Source of the DNA: VAXT01 sp963728535
GTDB taxonomy: Bacteria > Actinomycetota > Thermoleophilia > Gaiellales > Gaiellaceae
DNA length: 64,000 nucleotides
Direction of reading: 5' to 3'
Assembly (NCBI GenBank): GCA_963728535.1
Contig: CAVSKK010000001.1
Location: 1,984,001-2,048,000 of the forward strand
This document shows, piece by piece, positions 26,634 through 34,665 of the stretch (positions within the stretch are counted from its first letter, which is position 1; every line of letters starts with the position of its first letter). Under the pieces are notes generated by a model. It had not been told where the DNA came from. It worked only from the letters and a program-made list of their open reading frames with translations, and made no database searches. Position numbers and translations under genes: made by a program.

Positions 26634-27218
26634 ATGAGCCTCAGACGTAGCGACCTCGACCCCGATCCGCTGCGCCAGTTCGAGCGCTGGCGCGAGGAGG
26701 CAGGCGGTGGGGACGCAGTCGCTCTGGCGACGGCGACCGCGGAAGGAGCGCCCTCGCTGCGCATGGTGCTCTTGAAGGGAGCCGACGAAGGCGGCTTCGT
26801 GTTCCATTCGAGCTACGAAGGACGCAAGGCACGAGAGCTCGCCGAGAATCCTCGCGCCGCGCTTCTCTTCTACTGGGACGAACCAGGGCGGCAGGTGCGC
26901 GTCGAAGGCGAGGTCGAGCGCGTCGACCAGGCCGATTCTGAGGCGTACTTTCGGACTCGGCCCCGCGGAGGCCAGCTCGCCGCCTGGGCCTCGAAGCAGA
27001 GCGAGGTCATCGGCTCGCGTGAAGAGCTGGAAGCACAGTTCGCAACGGTCGAGACCGAGTACGAAGGGCGAGATGTTCCGCTACCACCGCACTGGGGCGG
27101 CTTTCGCCTCGTCCCGGAGTCGTACGAGTTCTGGGAGCACCGCGACAACCGGATGCACGACCGCTTCCGCTATCGCCATGGCGACGGCGGTTGGGTGGTC
27201 GAACGACTGAGCCCCTGA
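26634..27218 (+). CDS. pdxH: Pyridoxamine 5'-phosphate oxidase
   Basis: 194 aa, close to the usual length. FMN-dependent oxidase making pyridoxal 5'-phosphate from PNP or PMP. The signature PPHWGGFRLVPESYEFW and the terminal RLHDRFRY-like sequence (NRMHDRFRYRH, RLSP end) are diagnostic; ASKQSEVIGSREEL is also typical. Divergent from the PLP-dependent GabT and followed after 13 bases by dinB. Confidence 0.92.
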   Translation: MSLRRSDLDPDPLRQFERWREEAGGGDAVALATATAEGAPSLRMVLLKGADEGGFVFHSSYEGRKARELAENPRAALLFYWDEPGRQVRVEGEVERVDQADSEAYFRTRPRGGQLAAWASKQSEVIGSREELEAQFATVETEYEGRDVPLPPHWGGFRLVPESYEFWEHRDNRMHDRFRYRHGDGGWVVERLSP

Positions 27219-27231
27219 CTACGGTTCAGGC

Positions 27232-28284
27232 GTGATCCTCGGTCATCTCGACCTGGACGCCTTCTTCGCCGCCGTGGAGGAGCTCGAGGATCCCGATTTG
27301 CGGGCCAAGGCACTCGTCGTCGGCGGAGATCCACGCGGGCGTGGCGTCGTGGCGACGGCCAACTACGAGGCGCGAAAGTTCGGGATCCACTCGGCGATGT
27401 CGTGCGCCGAGGCGCTGCGGCGCTGCCCGCACGCCGTCTTCGTCCGGCCACGTCACGGCGTCTACAAGGAGTACTCACAGGCCGTCTGGAGCTCGGTCCG
27501 CGAGGTAGTGCCGACCGTCGAGCGCACCGGGATGGACGAGGGGTACCTCGATCTCGGCGAGGTGGCCGCCACCTTCGGCGAGGCGCGGGCCCTGGCGGAA
27601 GCGGTTCAGACGTCCGTCCGGGGAGCGACCAGCCTGAGCGCGGCCGTGGGCGTCGCGACGTCGAAGGTCGTCGCCAAGATCGCGAGCGACCGGCGCAAGC
27701 CCGGCGGGCTGACCGTCGTGCCGGCCGGCCGTGAGGCCTCGTTCCTCGCGCCGTTCGACGTGCGGCGCCTACCCGGAGTCGGCCCGCGCTCGGAGGCACG
27801 GCTGCGGGCGACAGGGCTGGAGACGATCGGCGCCCTCGCCGGGCTCACCGACGAGGACCTCAAGCGTCTCCTGCCGGGCAAGGTCGGCCGGCTCCTCCGC
27901 GACCGGGCCCGCGGTATCGATCCCCGGCCGCTCGAGACGACGAGCGAACGCGTCTCGCTCAGCACCGAGGAGACGTTCGAGCGCGACATCGCCGACCGCG
28001 AGCAGCTAAAGGACGAGCTGCGCCGCATGTCCGTGCGGCTAGCCGAATACCTGCAGCGCTCGAGCGAGACGGCTCGCACCGTGACGACGAAGGTGCGCTA
28101 CCCGGACTTCTCGATCCGCAGCCGCTCGACGAGCATGCCGGTGGGAACGGACGATCCGGAGCGGATCGGCGAGCTCGCGTGCGCCTTGCTCGACCGGGCG
28201 CTCGACGACCGACCCGGGGCTCTCAGGCTCGTCGGCGTCGCGGTCTCGGGCTTCGACACGCACCGTCAACTCGCGCTCGTCTGA
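27232..28284 (+). CDS. dinB: DNA polymerase IV (Y-family)
   Basis: 350 aa, GTG start. N-terminal HLDLDAFFAAVE carries the catalytic Asp pair, YEARKFGIHSAMSCAEALRRCP is the fingers/palm signature, and the second catalytic acidic pair lies in GMDEGYLDL (usually SIDEAYLD). A helix-hairpin-helix (LPGVGPRSEARLRATG) and little-finger domain follow. The C-terminal QLALV resembles a beta-clamp binding peptide. Error-prone translesion synthesis. No LexA box was seen in the 13-base gap upstream, so it may be co-transcribed with pdxH. Confidence 0.92.
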   Translation: MILGHLDLDAFFAAVEELEDPDLRAKALVVGGDPRGRGVVATANYEARKFGIHSAMSCAEALRRCPHAVFVRPRHGVYKEYSQAVWSSVREVVPTVERTGMDEGYLDLGEVAATFGEARALAEAVQTSVRGATSLSAAVGVATSKVVAKIASDRRKPGGLTVVPAGREASFLAPFDVRRLPGVGPRSEARLRATGLETIGALAGLTDEDLKRLLPGKVGRLLRDRARGIDPRPLETTSERVSLSTEETFERDIADREQLKDELRRMSVRLAEYLQRSSETARTVTTKVRYPDFSIRSRSTSMPVGTDDPERIGELACALLDRALDDRPGALRLVGVAVSGFDTHRQLALV

Positions 28285-28338
28285 AGACCGGGTTAACGTA
28301 CCCCCGGTCCGAGTGTCCACCGGAAGGAGCCTGCGGAG

Positions 28339-28788
28339 ATGAATGCGTTGCGAGCGGTGTTTCGGTACTGGATCTCGATTGTTGCCCTCGCCGTGATCGC
28401 GCAGATCGCGTTCGCCGGGTACGGAGCGTTCTACACAGTCGATAAGGTCACCGACGCGACGATCAACGAAGACGTCTTCGAGGACGGCTGGGGGTTGCAC
28501 ATCGGGTTCGGCTATCTGGTGTTTCTGATGACGCTCATCGCGGTCATCCTGGCGCTTCTTGCACGACCCGGAAGGCGCACGGTCCTGATGACCGTCGGCG
28601 CCCTGGTGCTCGTGATCGTGCAGATCGTGCTCGCGTGGATCGGCGGGTCGGTTCCCGCGGTCGGAGCTCTGCATCCGATCAATGCGTTCATCATCCTCGG
28701 ACTCGTCGGTTCGCTCGTCGGCAGCGAGTGGCGCGCGAAGAAGATGGGGATGAGCTCGGGTATGGCGCCACCAGCGGCAGCGCCTTAA
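28339..28788 (+). CDS. DUF6220-type four-helix membrane protein
   Basis: 149 aa with four membrane segments (about 9-30, 54-76, 84-104, 111-130). The pattern with His in HIGFGYLVF and HPINAF at equivalent places in helices 2 and 4 resembles small cytochrome b561-like or DUF6220 proteins, but heme binding is not shown. GGAAGGAG lies nine bases before the ATG. A GGACCGGG/CCCGGTC-like dyad occurs in the 54-base gap after dinB. Convergent with the multicopper oxidase gene. Confidence 0.65.
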   Translation: MNALRAVFRYWISIVALAVIAQIAFAGYGAFYTVDKVTDATINEDVFEDGWGLHIGFGYLVFLMTLIAVILALLARPGRRTVLMTVGALVLVIVQIVLAWIGGSVPAVGALHPINAFIILGLVGSLVGSEWRAKKMGMSSGMAPPAAAP

Positions 28789-28794
28789 TACGCG

Positions 28795-30261
28795 CTACTC
28801 CGGATGGTTGTGGACCGCGTCGCCGACGCGGTACGGCGTCGTGACGCCGCCGTACATGACGTGCATCGTCAAGCCGTCGCGGGCATGGGGCAGGTTGTGG
28901 CAATGGAACATCCAGATGCCGGGGTTGGAGGCGCGAAAGCCGACTTCGTAGGTCTCGTCTGAGCCCACGTTCAGCGTGTCGACCCACCATGGGCTTCCGG
29001 TCAACGGCTTGCCGTCCCGAGTCAGCACGAGGAAGTGGTGGCCGTGCAAGTGCATCGGATGCGTGGCGCCGGAGTCGTTCTTGACGGTCATCTTCACGAG
29101 GTCGCCGACGCTGACCATGTACATCGGGGTGGCCGGATAGAGCTTGCCGTTCACCGCCCAGTGATTGCCCGGCTTGCCGTCGAGAAAGCCCAGCTTGCGG
29201 CCGATCTCGACCTCGAAGCTCCGGTCGAAGTGGCTCGACGCGGTGAACGGCCTCGGCGCAGACGCGCCGTAGCCCGCGGGGTCGAACGTCGGGCCGGGCT
29301 CTGCGGGCGGCGCGTCGCCCGCCTGCCCGGTCGGGTCGAGCAGAATCGCGGTCTTCGTCCCCACGACCGCGAGCTGCACTGGGCCTTCCGGCATCGTAAA
29401 AGCAAGGTCGTAGCGCGCGCCCGCGCCCAGCTGGATCGGGCGGTCGCGCACCGGAGTCGGCCCACTCAGATCCGTGCCGTCGATCGCCGCCACGCTGAAC
29501 GACGTCCCCGAGAGGGAGAAACTCTGCGCCGAGCTGTCCGAGTTGACGAGCCGGAGCCGCACCGGCGTGCCCGGCCGAACGGTCCGCCGCTCGGTCCCGT
29601 CGCTCGAGCCGATGACGACTGCGTCCGGGAAGCTGTGCACGACGGCAGTCAGGTCGAGCGTCCCCGGAGGACGATCACTCGGCTGGATGACAAGCGCGCC
29701 GTAGAGCCCGCGCTTCACCTCGTCCGCCGCGTTCTCGTGCGAGTGGTACCAGAAGGTTCCGACCTGCTCTGCGCGGAAGCGGTACGTGTAGCGCTCGCCG
29801 ACCCGCACCGCATTCTGGGTGACGCCTGCAACGCCGTCCTCGCGGTTCGGCACGTCAATGCCATGCCAGTGAATCGAGACGCCCTCATCGATGTCCTCGT
29901 TCACGAGCGTCACCTCGACGAGATCTCCCTCCTGGACCTGGAGCGTCGGGCCCGGCACCCGGCCGTCGAAAGTGAGCGCATTCACCACCTTGCCCGAGCT
30001 CAGCCGGACATCGGCCTGGCGAGCGGTGATCGTCTTCCGAAAGTCAGCCGGGCGAGCCACAGGCCCGCGGAGCTGGTCAACGGTCTGCGCCGTCCCGCCG
30101 TGAGCGACCTGAGGCCCTCCGCCGTAGTCGGGCGTCGCGAAGTCCATCGCGCTGTAGCTCCCCGGTAGGCGGCTGTCGTACCACGACCACGCGAGCCAGC
30201 CGACTCCGGCGAGCAGCAAGAGGCCGAGCAGGGTCGAACCGACAGCGAGGAGGCGGGACAC
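28795..30261 (-). CDS. Multicopper oxidase (membrane-anchored)
   Basis: 488 aa from GTG 30261. One N-terminal membrane helix (residues 5-25) anchors a three-cupredoxin laccase-like enzyme outside the cell. All copper motifs are intact: SIHWHG, FWYHSH, HPMHLHGHHF and the type 1 site HCHNLPHARDG. Such enzymes oxidise phenolics, Cu(I), Mn(II) or Fe(II); substrate cannot be told. The C-terminal domain binding motif (VNGKLYP) is standard. It begins 11 bases after the enolase-superfamily gene, so the two likely share a transcript. Confidence 0.9.
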   Translation of the reverse strand: MSRLLAVGSTLLGLLLLAGVGWLAWSWYDSRLPGSYSAMDFATPDYGGGPQVAHGGTAQTVDQLRGPVARPADFRKTITARQADVRLSSGKVVNALTFDGRVPGPTLQVQEGDLVEVTLVNEDIDEGVSIHWHGIDVPNREDGVAGVTQNAVRVGERYTYRFRAEQVGTFWYHSHENAADEVKRGLYGALVIQPSDRPPGTLDLTAVVHSFPDAVVIGSSDGTERRTVRPGTPVRLRLVNSDSSAQSFSLSGTSFSVAAIDGTDLSGPTPVRDRPIQLGAGARYDLAFTMPEGPVQLAVVGTKTAILLDPTGQAGDAPPAEPGPTFDPAGYGASAPRPFTASSHFDRSFEVEIGRKLGFLDGKPGNHWAVNGKLYPATPMYMVSVGDLVKMTVKNDSGATHPMHLHGHHFLVLTRDGKPLTGSPWWVDTLNVGSDETYEVGFRASNPGIWMFHCHNLPHARDGLTMHVMYGGVTTPYRVGDAVHNHPE

Positions 30262-30272
30262 GCCTCCGGATG

Positions 30273-31322
30273 CTAGCCCCAGCGGAAGCCGGTCTCGGCC
30301 GCTTGAGGATCGAGCGGAGAGGTCGGCAGGCCCGCCGGCGGCTCGCTCGCGTTGTAGCCGCCGGGTGCCACGTCGTTGGGCGTGTCGGGATGGAAGAGGG
30401 AGGCGAGGTACTGGATGTGCCCCCGGCCCAGGCCGAGCTCCCATTGCCCGCCGCCGTAGACGGCGATGTCGCGCGCGGCGCAGTAGTCGTAGGCCTCGAA
30501 CAGACGCTTCACGCTGCCGAAGCGCGACGGCTTGATGTTGATCGTCCGCGGCGGCCAGGGCGCGTTCTCGATGTCCTGCACGGAATGGATGGGCGCATCC
30601 CACGTGACGCGCGCGGAGTACTCCTCCAGGATCGGCCGCGTCTCGTCGGTCACCTCCGGGTCCTCGATCCAGGCCGTGGGGAAGGCCTCCGCCACGCGCC
30701 GGTAGAGCTCGGGATCGGCCGACTGGTCGACACCCGTGCCCTTGTACTGGCCCTTGAGGTCGACGGTGTCGACGACGCCAAGGCCGGCGAGCTCCGCGAT
30801 CAGTTCCTCGGTCCAGTCGCTTGTGGGGTCGAGCTTGAAGCGAAGGTCCGGATAGGCCTGACGCCACTGCTGGAGCGGCTCGATCGACGGGGGCTCGCCG
30901 AAGCGCATCGACGAGACGAAGGTCACCGGGCGAGGCTCGCGGCCGACGGCGTCCGCCAGCGAGCGCCCGGCCTGACGAAGCGCGAGATCGAGAGCCGCAC
31001 TCTCGAAGGCCCAGCGGCGGTAGTCGCTCGAGGCCTCCATTTCCGGTTCCTTGGCAAAGAGACGAAGCCCGTCCAGGTGCTGCGAGAACGAGTCGAGTGT
31101 GTACGAGCCGGCGAGTGGCAGGTCGTCCGGAGGCGGATGGTCGCCGGCCGTGTACGTCACGTCTTCGCCGGCGCCCTCCTCGCCGGCCCCATGCAGATGG
31201 ACGGGCGTCGTGACCCGGGTGAACTCCGGCGAGACCGCGAACTCGAGGCGCTGGAGCTCGTAGGACTCGACCTCGAGCGGCAGATCCGCGACAGCGTCGT
31301 AGAGAGCCATGGAGGGAACCAT
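30273..31322 (-). CDS. Enolase-superfamily protein of unknown reaction
   Basis: 349 aa. The C-terminal barrel has enolase/MLE-like landmarks: FKLDPTSDW, DTVDLKGQYKG, AWIEDPEV, TWDAPIHSV and INIKPSRFG, suggesting a mandelate racemase/muconate lactonising or o-succinylbenzoate synthase-like fold. The N-terminal capping domain is divergent and I cannot name the reaction. Start at 31322 or the in-frame ATG at 31310. Divergent from dcd across an 11-base gap; upstream of the multicopper oxidase gene. Confidence 0.65.
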   Translation of the reverse strand: MVPSMALYDAVADLPLEVESYELQRLEFAVSPEFTRVTTPVHLHGAGEEGAGEDVTYTAGDHPPPDDLPLAGSYTLDSFSQHLDGLRLFAKEPEMEASSDYRRWAFESAALDLALRQAGRSLADAVGREPRPVTFVSSMRFGEPPSIEPLQQWRQAYPDLRFKLDPTSDWTEELIAELAGLGVVDTVDLKGQYKGTGVDQSADPELYRRVAEAFPTAWIEDPEVTDETRPILEEYSARVTWDAPIHSVQDIENAPWPPRTINIKPSRFGSVKRLFEAYDYCAARDIAVYGGGQWELGLGRGHIQYLASLFHPDTPNDVAPGGYNASEPPAGLPTSPLDPQAAETGFRWG

Positions 31323-31333
31323 AGAATCGCGGC

Positions 31334-31912
31334 GTGGTTCTCTCCGATCGAACCATCTCGCGGCTCCTCGACGAAGGGCGCATCGAGATCGAGCCGTACG
31401 ACCCGGCGCTGCTCCAGCCGTCGAGCGTCGATGTCCGCGTCGACCGCTTCTTCCGCGTCTTCCACAACGCGCGCTACGCGTTCATCGACGTCAAGGAGCA
31501 GCAGGAGGACCTGACGGAGCTCGTCGAGATCGACGAGGAGCGGCCGTTCATCCTCCACCCGGGCGAGTTCGTGCTCGGCTCTACCCTCGAGCGCATCCGA
31601 TTGCCGGACGACCTCGTGGCGCGCCTGGAGGGGAAGTCGTCGCTCGGCCGGCTCGGCCTCCTGATCCACTCGACCGCCGGCTTCATCGATCCGGGCTGGG
31701 ACGGCCACGTCACGCTCGAGCTCTCGAATGTCGCCAACCTCCCGATCACGATCTACTACGGGATGAAGATCGGGCAGCTCTCGTTCATGCAACTCTCGGA
31801 ACCGGCGGAGACGCCGTACGGCTCCGGCGAGCTCGGCTCGAAGTACCAGGGCCAGCAGGGGCCGACGCCGAGTCGCTACTGGCAGAACTTCGAGCATGAG
31901 CCGGCCAAGTGA
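31334..31912 (+). CDS. dcd: dCTP deaminase (probably bifunctional dCTP deaminase/dUTPase)
   Basis: 192 aa, GTG start. The core RLEGKSSLGRLGLLIHSTAGFIDPGW with the catalytic Glu/Ser region is diagnostic. The C-terminal GSKYQGQQGPTPSRYWQNF closely follows the bifunctional DCD-DUT type known from Mycobacterium, which makes dUMP and releases pyrophosphate directly from dCTP. First gene of a three-gene set coupled by overlaps (GTGA at 31909). Confidence 0.9.
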   Translation: MVLSDRTISRLLDEGRIEIEPYDPALLQPSSVDVRVDRFFRVFHNARYAFIDVKEQQEDLTELVEIDEERPFILHPGEFVLGSTLERIRLPDDLVARLEGKSSLGRLGLLIHSTAGFIDPGWDGHVTLELSNVANLPITIYYGMKIGQLSFMQLSEPAETPYGSGELGSKYQGQQGPTPSRYWQNFEHEPAK

Positions 31913-32796
31913 TTCTGGTCACAGGGGGTACCGGGTTTGTGGGTGGGCACGTCGTGCACGCGTTGCGCGGGGCGGGAAAGCCGGTGCGTTGTCTCGTTCG
32001 GAGCCGGCGCAAGTCTGGCACGCTGGAAGCGATCGGCTGCGAGCTCGCCGAGGGCGACATGACCGACCGGCCCAGCGTCCGGCGTGCGCTCGAGGGCATC
32101 GACGTGGTCGTCCACCTCGTCGCCATTCGCCAGGGCAAGCCTGAGCAGTTCCAGCGGATCATGGTCGGCGGGACTCGCGACCTGCTCGAGCTGGCGAAGG
32201 AGGCCGGCGTCAAGCGTTTCGTCCACATGAGCGCTCTCGGGACGAGCGAGGAGACCAAGGACCTCGTTCCCTATTACGGCGCCAAGTGGGAGCAGGAGCA
32301 TGAGGTTCAGCGGTCCGGGCTCCCGTATGTGATCTTCCGGCCGAGTTTCATCTTCGGGCGCGACGGCGGGATCCTTCCGACCTTCCGCCGGCTCGCGAAG
32401 CTGGCTCCGGTGACGCCGATCATCGGCTCGGGGAAGCAGCGGATCCAGCCGATCTGGGCCGACGATCTCGCAGCGTGCTTCGACCAGGCGGTCGATCTCG
32501 AGGCGGCGACGAACCGCACGTTCGAGCTCGGCGGCCCGGACGTCGTCACCTGGAACGAGTTCTGGGAAAGGCTGAAGCGCACGCTCGGCAAGCGGCGGCC
32601 GAGCGTTCACGTCCCGGTTGGGTTGATGAAGGTGAACGCGCTCCTGACCGAGCGGCTCCCGGGCAACATTCCGCTGACCCGCGACCTCCTGAAGATGCTC
32701 GAGGCGGGCGACAACGTGGTCACGAACGACGACGCAGTGCAGACGTTCCAGGTTCCGCTCGTCCCGTTGGACGAGCAGCTGCGCCGGGCGGCCTGA
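31909..32796 (+). CDS. Atypical short-chain dehydrogenase/NAD(P)-binding epimerase
   Basis: 295 aa. N-terminal Rossmann motif ILVTGGTGFVGGHVVHAL (TGxxGxxG) and the later VHLVAIRQGK and YYGAKWEQEHEV (YxxxK) fit the extended/atypical SDR class related to complex I NDUFA9-like proteins. Substrate unknown. It overlaps dcd (GTGA) and peptidase E (TGATG). Confidence 0.8.
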   Translation: MILVTGGTGFVGGHVVHALRGAGKPVRCLVRSRRKSGTLEAIGCELAEGDMTDRPSVRRALEGIDVVVHLVAIRQGKPEQFQRIMVGGTRDLLELAKEAGVKRFVHMSALGTSEETKDLVPYYGAKWEQEHEVQRSGLPYVIFRPSFIFGRDGGILPTFRRLAKLAPVTPIIGSGKQRIQPIWADDLAACFDQAVDLEAATNRTFELGGPDVVTWNEFWERLKRTLGKRRPSVHVPVGLMKVNALLTERLPGNIPLTRDLLKMLEAGDNVVTNDDAVQTFQVPLVPLDEQLRRAA

Positions 32797-33473
32797 TGCC
32801 GAAGCGTCAGATCGTCGCCATGGGCGGCCTCGACGAAGCTGGGATGCTCATCCGATACGTGCTCGAGCTGACCGGCAAGGAGCGGCCTCGCGTCTGCCTC
32901 GTCCCAACTGCGAGCTCAGAGAACCAAGATGTCCTCCTCTGGTTCTACCGGGAGCTCAGCGGCTTCGCAGACTGCTCCGACATCTCGTTCTTCCCCTCGC
33001 CTCCGGACGGTCTGCACGAGCTCGTGCTCTCGCAAGACCTGCTCTTCGTCAGCGGAGGCAACACCGCGAACATGCTGGCGATCTGGCGAACCCACGGGTT
33101 CGAAAAGCTCGTCCGCGGGGCGTGGGAGCAGGGCGTCGTGCTCGCCGGTTCGAGCGCGGGGATGATCTGCTGGTTCGAAGCCGGTGTCACCGACTCGTAC
33201 AGCCCGCAGCTCGACGGGATGCGGGACGGTCTCGGCTTCCTCCCCGGCAGCGCGTGCCCGCACTACGACGGCGAGGAGCTCCGTCGTCCCGTCTACCAGG
33301 AGCTCGTTGCGGGCGGCTTTCCGCCAGGGATCGCTGCCGACGATGACGTCGCGCTGCACTACGTCGGTACCGAGCTGCGCGAAGTCGTAACTACTCGGGA
33401 CGACGCTCGTGCCTACCGTGTGGAGCCGGGCACGGAGACGCCGATAGAGGCCAGGATCCTCGGACCAGACTAA
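32796..33473 (+). CDS. pepE: Peptidase E / S51 family (class I glutamine amidotransferase-like fold)
   Basis: 225 aa from ATG 32796. The nucleophile elbow AGSSAGMICWF carries the catalytic Ser of S51 peptidases (PepE, cyanophycinase-like). FVSGGNTANMLAIWR is a further family motif, and CPHYDGEE includes the likely catalytic His. Aspartyl dipeptidase activity is the usual role; specificity is uncertain. Last of the dcd-SDR-pepE overlap group; convergent with a lipoprotein gene (four shared bases). Confidence 0.82.
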   Translation: MPKRQIVAMGGLDEAGMLIRYVLELTGKERPRVCLVPTASSENQDVLLWFYRELSGFADCSDISFFPSPPDGLHELVLSQDLLFVSGGNTANMLAIWRTHGFEKLVRGAWEQGVVLAGSSAGMICWFEAGVTDSYSPQLDGMRDGLGFLPGSACPHYDGEELRRPVYQELVAGGFPPGIAADDDVALHYVGTELREVVTTRDDARAYRVEPGTETPIEARILGPD

Positions 33474-33967
33474 GCGCCGCTGCCGCAGACCTCGAAATCC
33501 AGGCCCGAGTCTCGCACCTGGCGCGCGCTCTCCATGCTTGCCTCGCGGTAGCGCTGGGCGGCTTCCGTTGCGCGCTTTCGGTCCCCGTCACGCATAGCCG
33601 AGATCGTTCGCTCGAGGTCCGGCTCCGCGTCGCGGATGTCCGCAACGAACTCTTCCGCAATCTCCCGCTTGCCCTCCGGCGAGCCGAGAGCCTCCAGGCG
33701 AGTCCCCATCTCGCGAACGATCTCTAGTTGCTCCTCGAGTGCGTCGGCGGCCTCGTTGGCCGTGGGCGATCCCTGGATTCTCGAGCGGAGCTTGAGCACG
33801 CGCTCAACGACATCACGGCAAATGTCGTCCGCGCGCGTCACGTATTCGTCAACGGGAAGAGTCTTGTCTGCGAGCGTGGGCTCCTGCTCGACGGCGCTGT
33901 CACTTTTGCCACCACAACCGGCCGCCAACGCGCCCAGGAGAAGCAGAAAGGGAAGCACGCGCAACAC
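33470..33967 (-). CDS. Hypothetical helical lipoprotein
   Basis: 165 aa. LGALAAGC (about residues 11-18) is a lipobox, followed by a Gly/Ser linker and an all-helical domain with DDICRDVVERVLKLRSRI and a terminal FEVCGSGA; the two Cys may pair. Similar small helical lipoproteins are frequent in actinobacteria without known role. It begins 54 bases after the terminator of the repeated element at 34022. Confidence 0.65.
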   Translation of the reverse strand: MLRVLPFLLLLGALAAGCGGKSDSAVEQEPTLADKTLPVDEYVTRADDICRDVVERVLKLRSRIQGSPTANEAADALEEQLEIVREMGTRLEALGSPEGKREIAEEFVADIRDAEPDLERTISAMRDGDRKRATEAAQRYREASMESARQVRDSGLDFEVCGSGA

Positions 33968-34021
33968 AGGCCTCTCTTACCCGTAAGACCGACAAATCGC
34001 ACCACAGTCCCGAGGTAAGAC

Positions 34022-34113
34022 AAAAAAGAAAGGGGGTCGGCCAGAGCCGACCCCCAGTCCGGTGACCAACGTTGGATTAGTAGAGGCGCTTCCGGCCGGC
34101 TCGGTACCGAGCT
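34022..34113 (-). ncRNA. Copy 2 of a 92-nt terminator-ended element
   Basis: On the minus strand this copy reads AGCTCGGTACCGAGC (34113 downward), CCGGCCGGAAGCGCCTCTAC, CCAACGTTGG, then a perfect terminator hairpin (34055-34032, GGGGGTCGG/CCGACCCCC) and TTTCTTTTTT. It matches copy 1 (34239-34330) except for one base and the inside of the terminator, where paired changes keep the stem. Just upstream on the same strand is a second perfect hairpin ACGGGGGAACC/GGTTCCCCCGT (about 34117-34141). No convincing protein is encoded. Function unknown. Confidence 0.45.
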
Positions 34114-34238
34114 CAAAACGGGGGAACCCATGGTTCCCCCGTTGGCCCCCTCCTTACGCCTCGACGTAGCGGACAAGACTTGGGCTCCCGCCGGGCCGAG
34201 CCCGGCTCCGCCCGCAATCTTCATGGCTCCGTCAATGC

Positions 34239-34480
34239 AAAAAAGAAAGGGGGCCACCCGAAGGCGGCCCCCAGTCCGGTTACCAACGTTGGATTAGTAG
34301 AGGCGCTTCCGGCCGGCTCGGTACCGAGCTGGCGGCGCGTAGCGCGAGCCCCCTACGTTGGCTAGACGATTCCCCGTAGGTCTCGGGGACGCGCCTCTAC
34401 CCGTTGGTACCTCCACTGCCCGTACTGGAATCTGTCAAGCCGGACCACCTCCTTTCCGCGGTTAACCAGACTGTAGCCGT
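34239..34480 (-). ncRNA. Candidate structured RNA or short-ORF leader ending in copy 1 of the 92-nt element
   Basis: The last 92 bases (34330-34239) are copy 1, ending in a terminator (GGGGGCC/GGCCCCC hairpin 34272-34249, then TTTCTTTTTT). Upstream, GTAGAGGCGC (34400-34391) is fully complementary to GCGCCTCTAC inside the copy (34306-34297), and GGTACCAACG (34411-34402) can pair with CGTTGGTAACC (34288-34278), enclosing smaller hairpins. A TACAGT box (about 34474-34479) and an ideal ribosome site AAAGGAGG precede a possible 13-codon reading frame from TTG. It may be an attenuator-like leader or a stable RNA; I do not recognise it as a known class. Confidence 0.4.
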
Positions 34481-34518
34481 TCGGAAAGGACGTACGCCAG
34501 TCTGGCCACGTCCCGGGG

Positions 34519-34558
34519 CCTGTCCCCGGGACAGGTCCGGCGTCTGACACCGGACATG
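34519..34558. repeat. REP-like palindromic repeat, copy 1
   Basis: Contains the palindrome CCTGTCCCCGGGACAGG (34519-34535) and then TCCGGCGTCTGACACCGGA (34536-34554), an imperfect palindrome. Positions 34536-34558 are identical to 34631-34653. Such short palindromic elements are usually dispersed through a genome. Confidence 0.5.
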
Positions 34559-34624
34559 ACTCGATTCGACATGGCCGTGGATACGCAACGCGAGGACTAG
34601 AGCGAAGCAACAACCGAATGTCTG

Positions 34625-34653
34625 GACATGTCCGGCGTCTGACACCGGACATG
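34625..34653. repeat. REP-like palindromic repeat, copy 2
   Basis: GACATG, then TCCGGCGTCTGACACCGGA and CATG; 23 bases are identical to copy 1. It lies 12 bases after the stop of the O-methyltransferase gene and could act as its transcript end. Confidence 0.5.
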
Positions 34654-34665
34654 GCTGTTTGTTTG

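Larger units (their letters stand above)
33968..34665. other. 698-base gene-free region
   Basis: The only stretch over 300 bases without a credible gene. It holds two copies of the 92-nt terminator-ended element, the long pairing upstream of copy 1, and two REP-like palindromes, all described separately. Reading frames here are low in plausibility and break at the conserved copies. Confidence 0.7.

Noticed and set aside
28795..31467. 890-codon open frame on the minus strand
   Set aside because: Only the part from 30261 is a real protein; the rest is an out-of-frame shadow of the enolase-superfamily gene in GC-rich DNA.
34117..34141. GGGGGAACC reminiscent of the c-di-AMP riboswitch
   Set aside because: The bases form a simple perfect hairpin, and none of the other conserved riboswitch segments is present.
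34432..34437. Consensus -35 box TTGACA on the minus strand
   Set aside because: No acceptable -10 box lies 16-18 bases downstream; it overlaps the possible short reading frame.
34441..34456. CCACCTCCTTT on the plus strand looks like the 3' end of 16S rRNA
   Set aside because: No other 16S sequence precedes it. On the minus strand it is simply a perfect Shine-Dalgarno sequence AAAGGAGGTGG.
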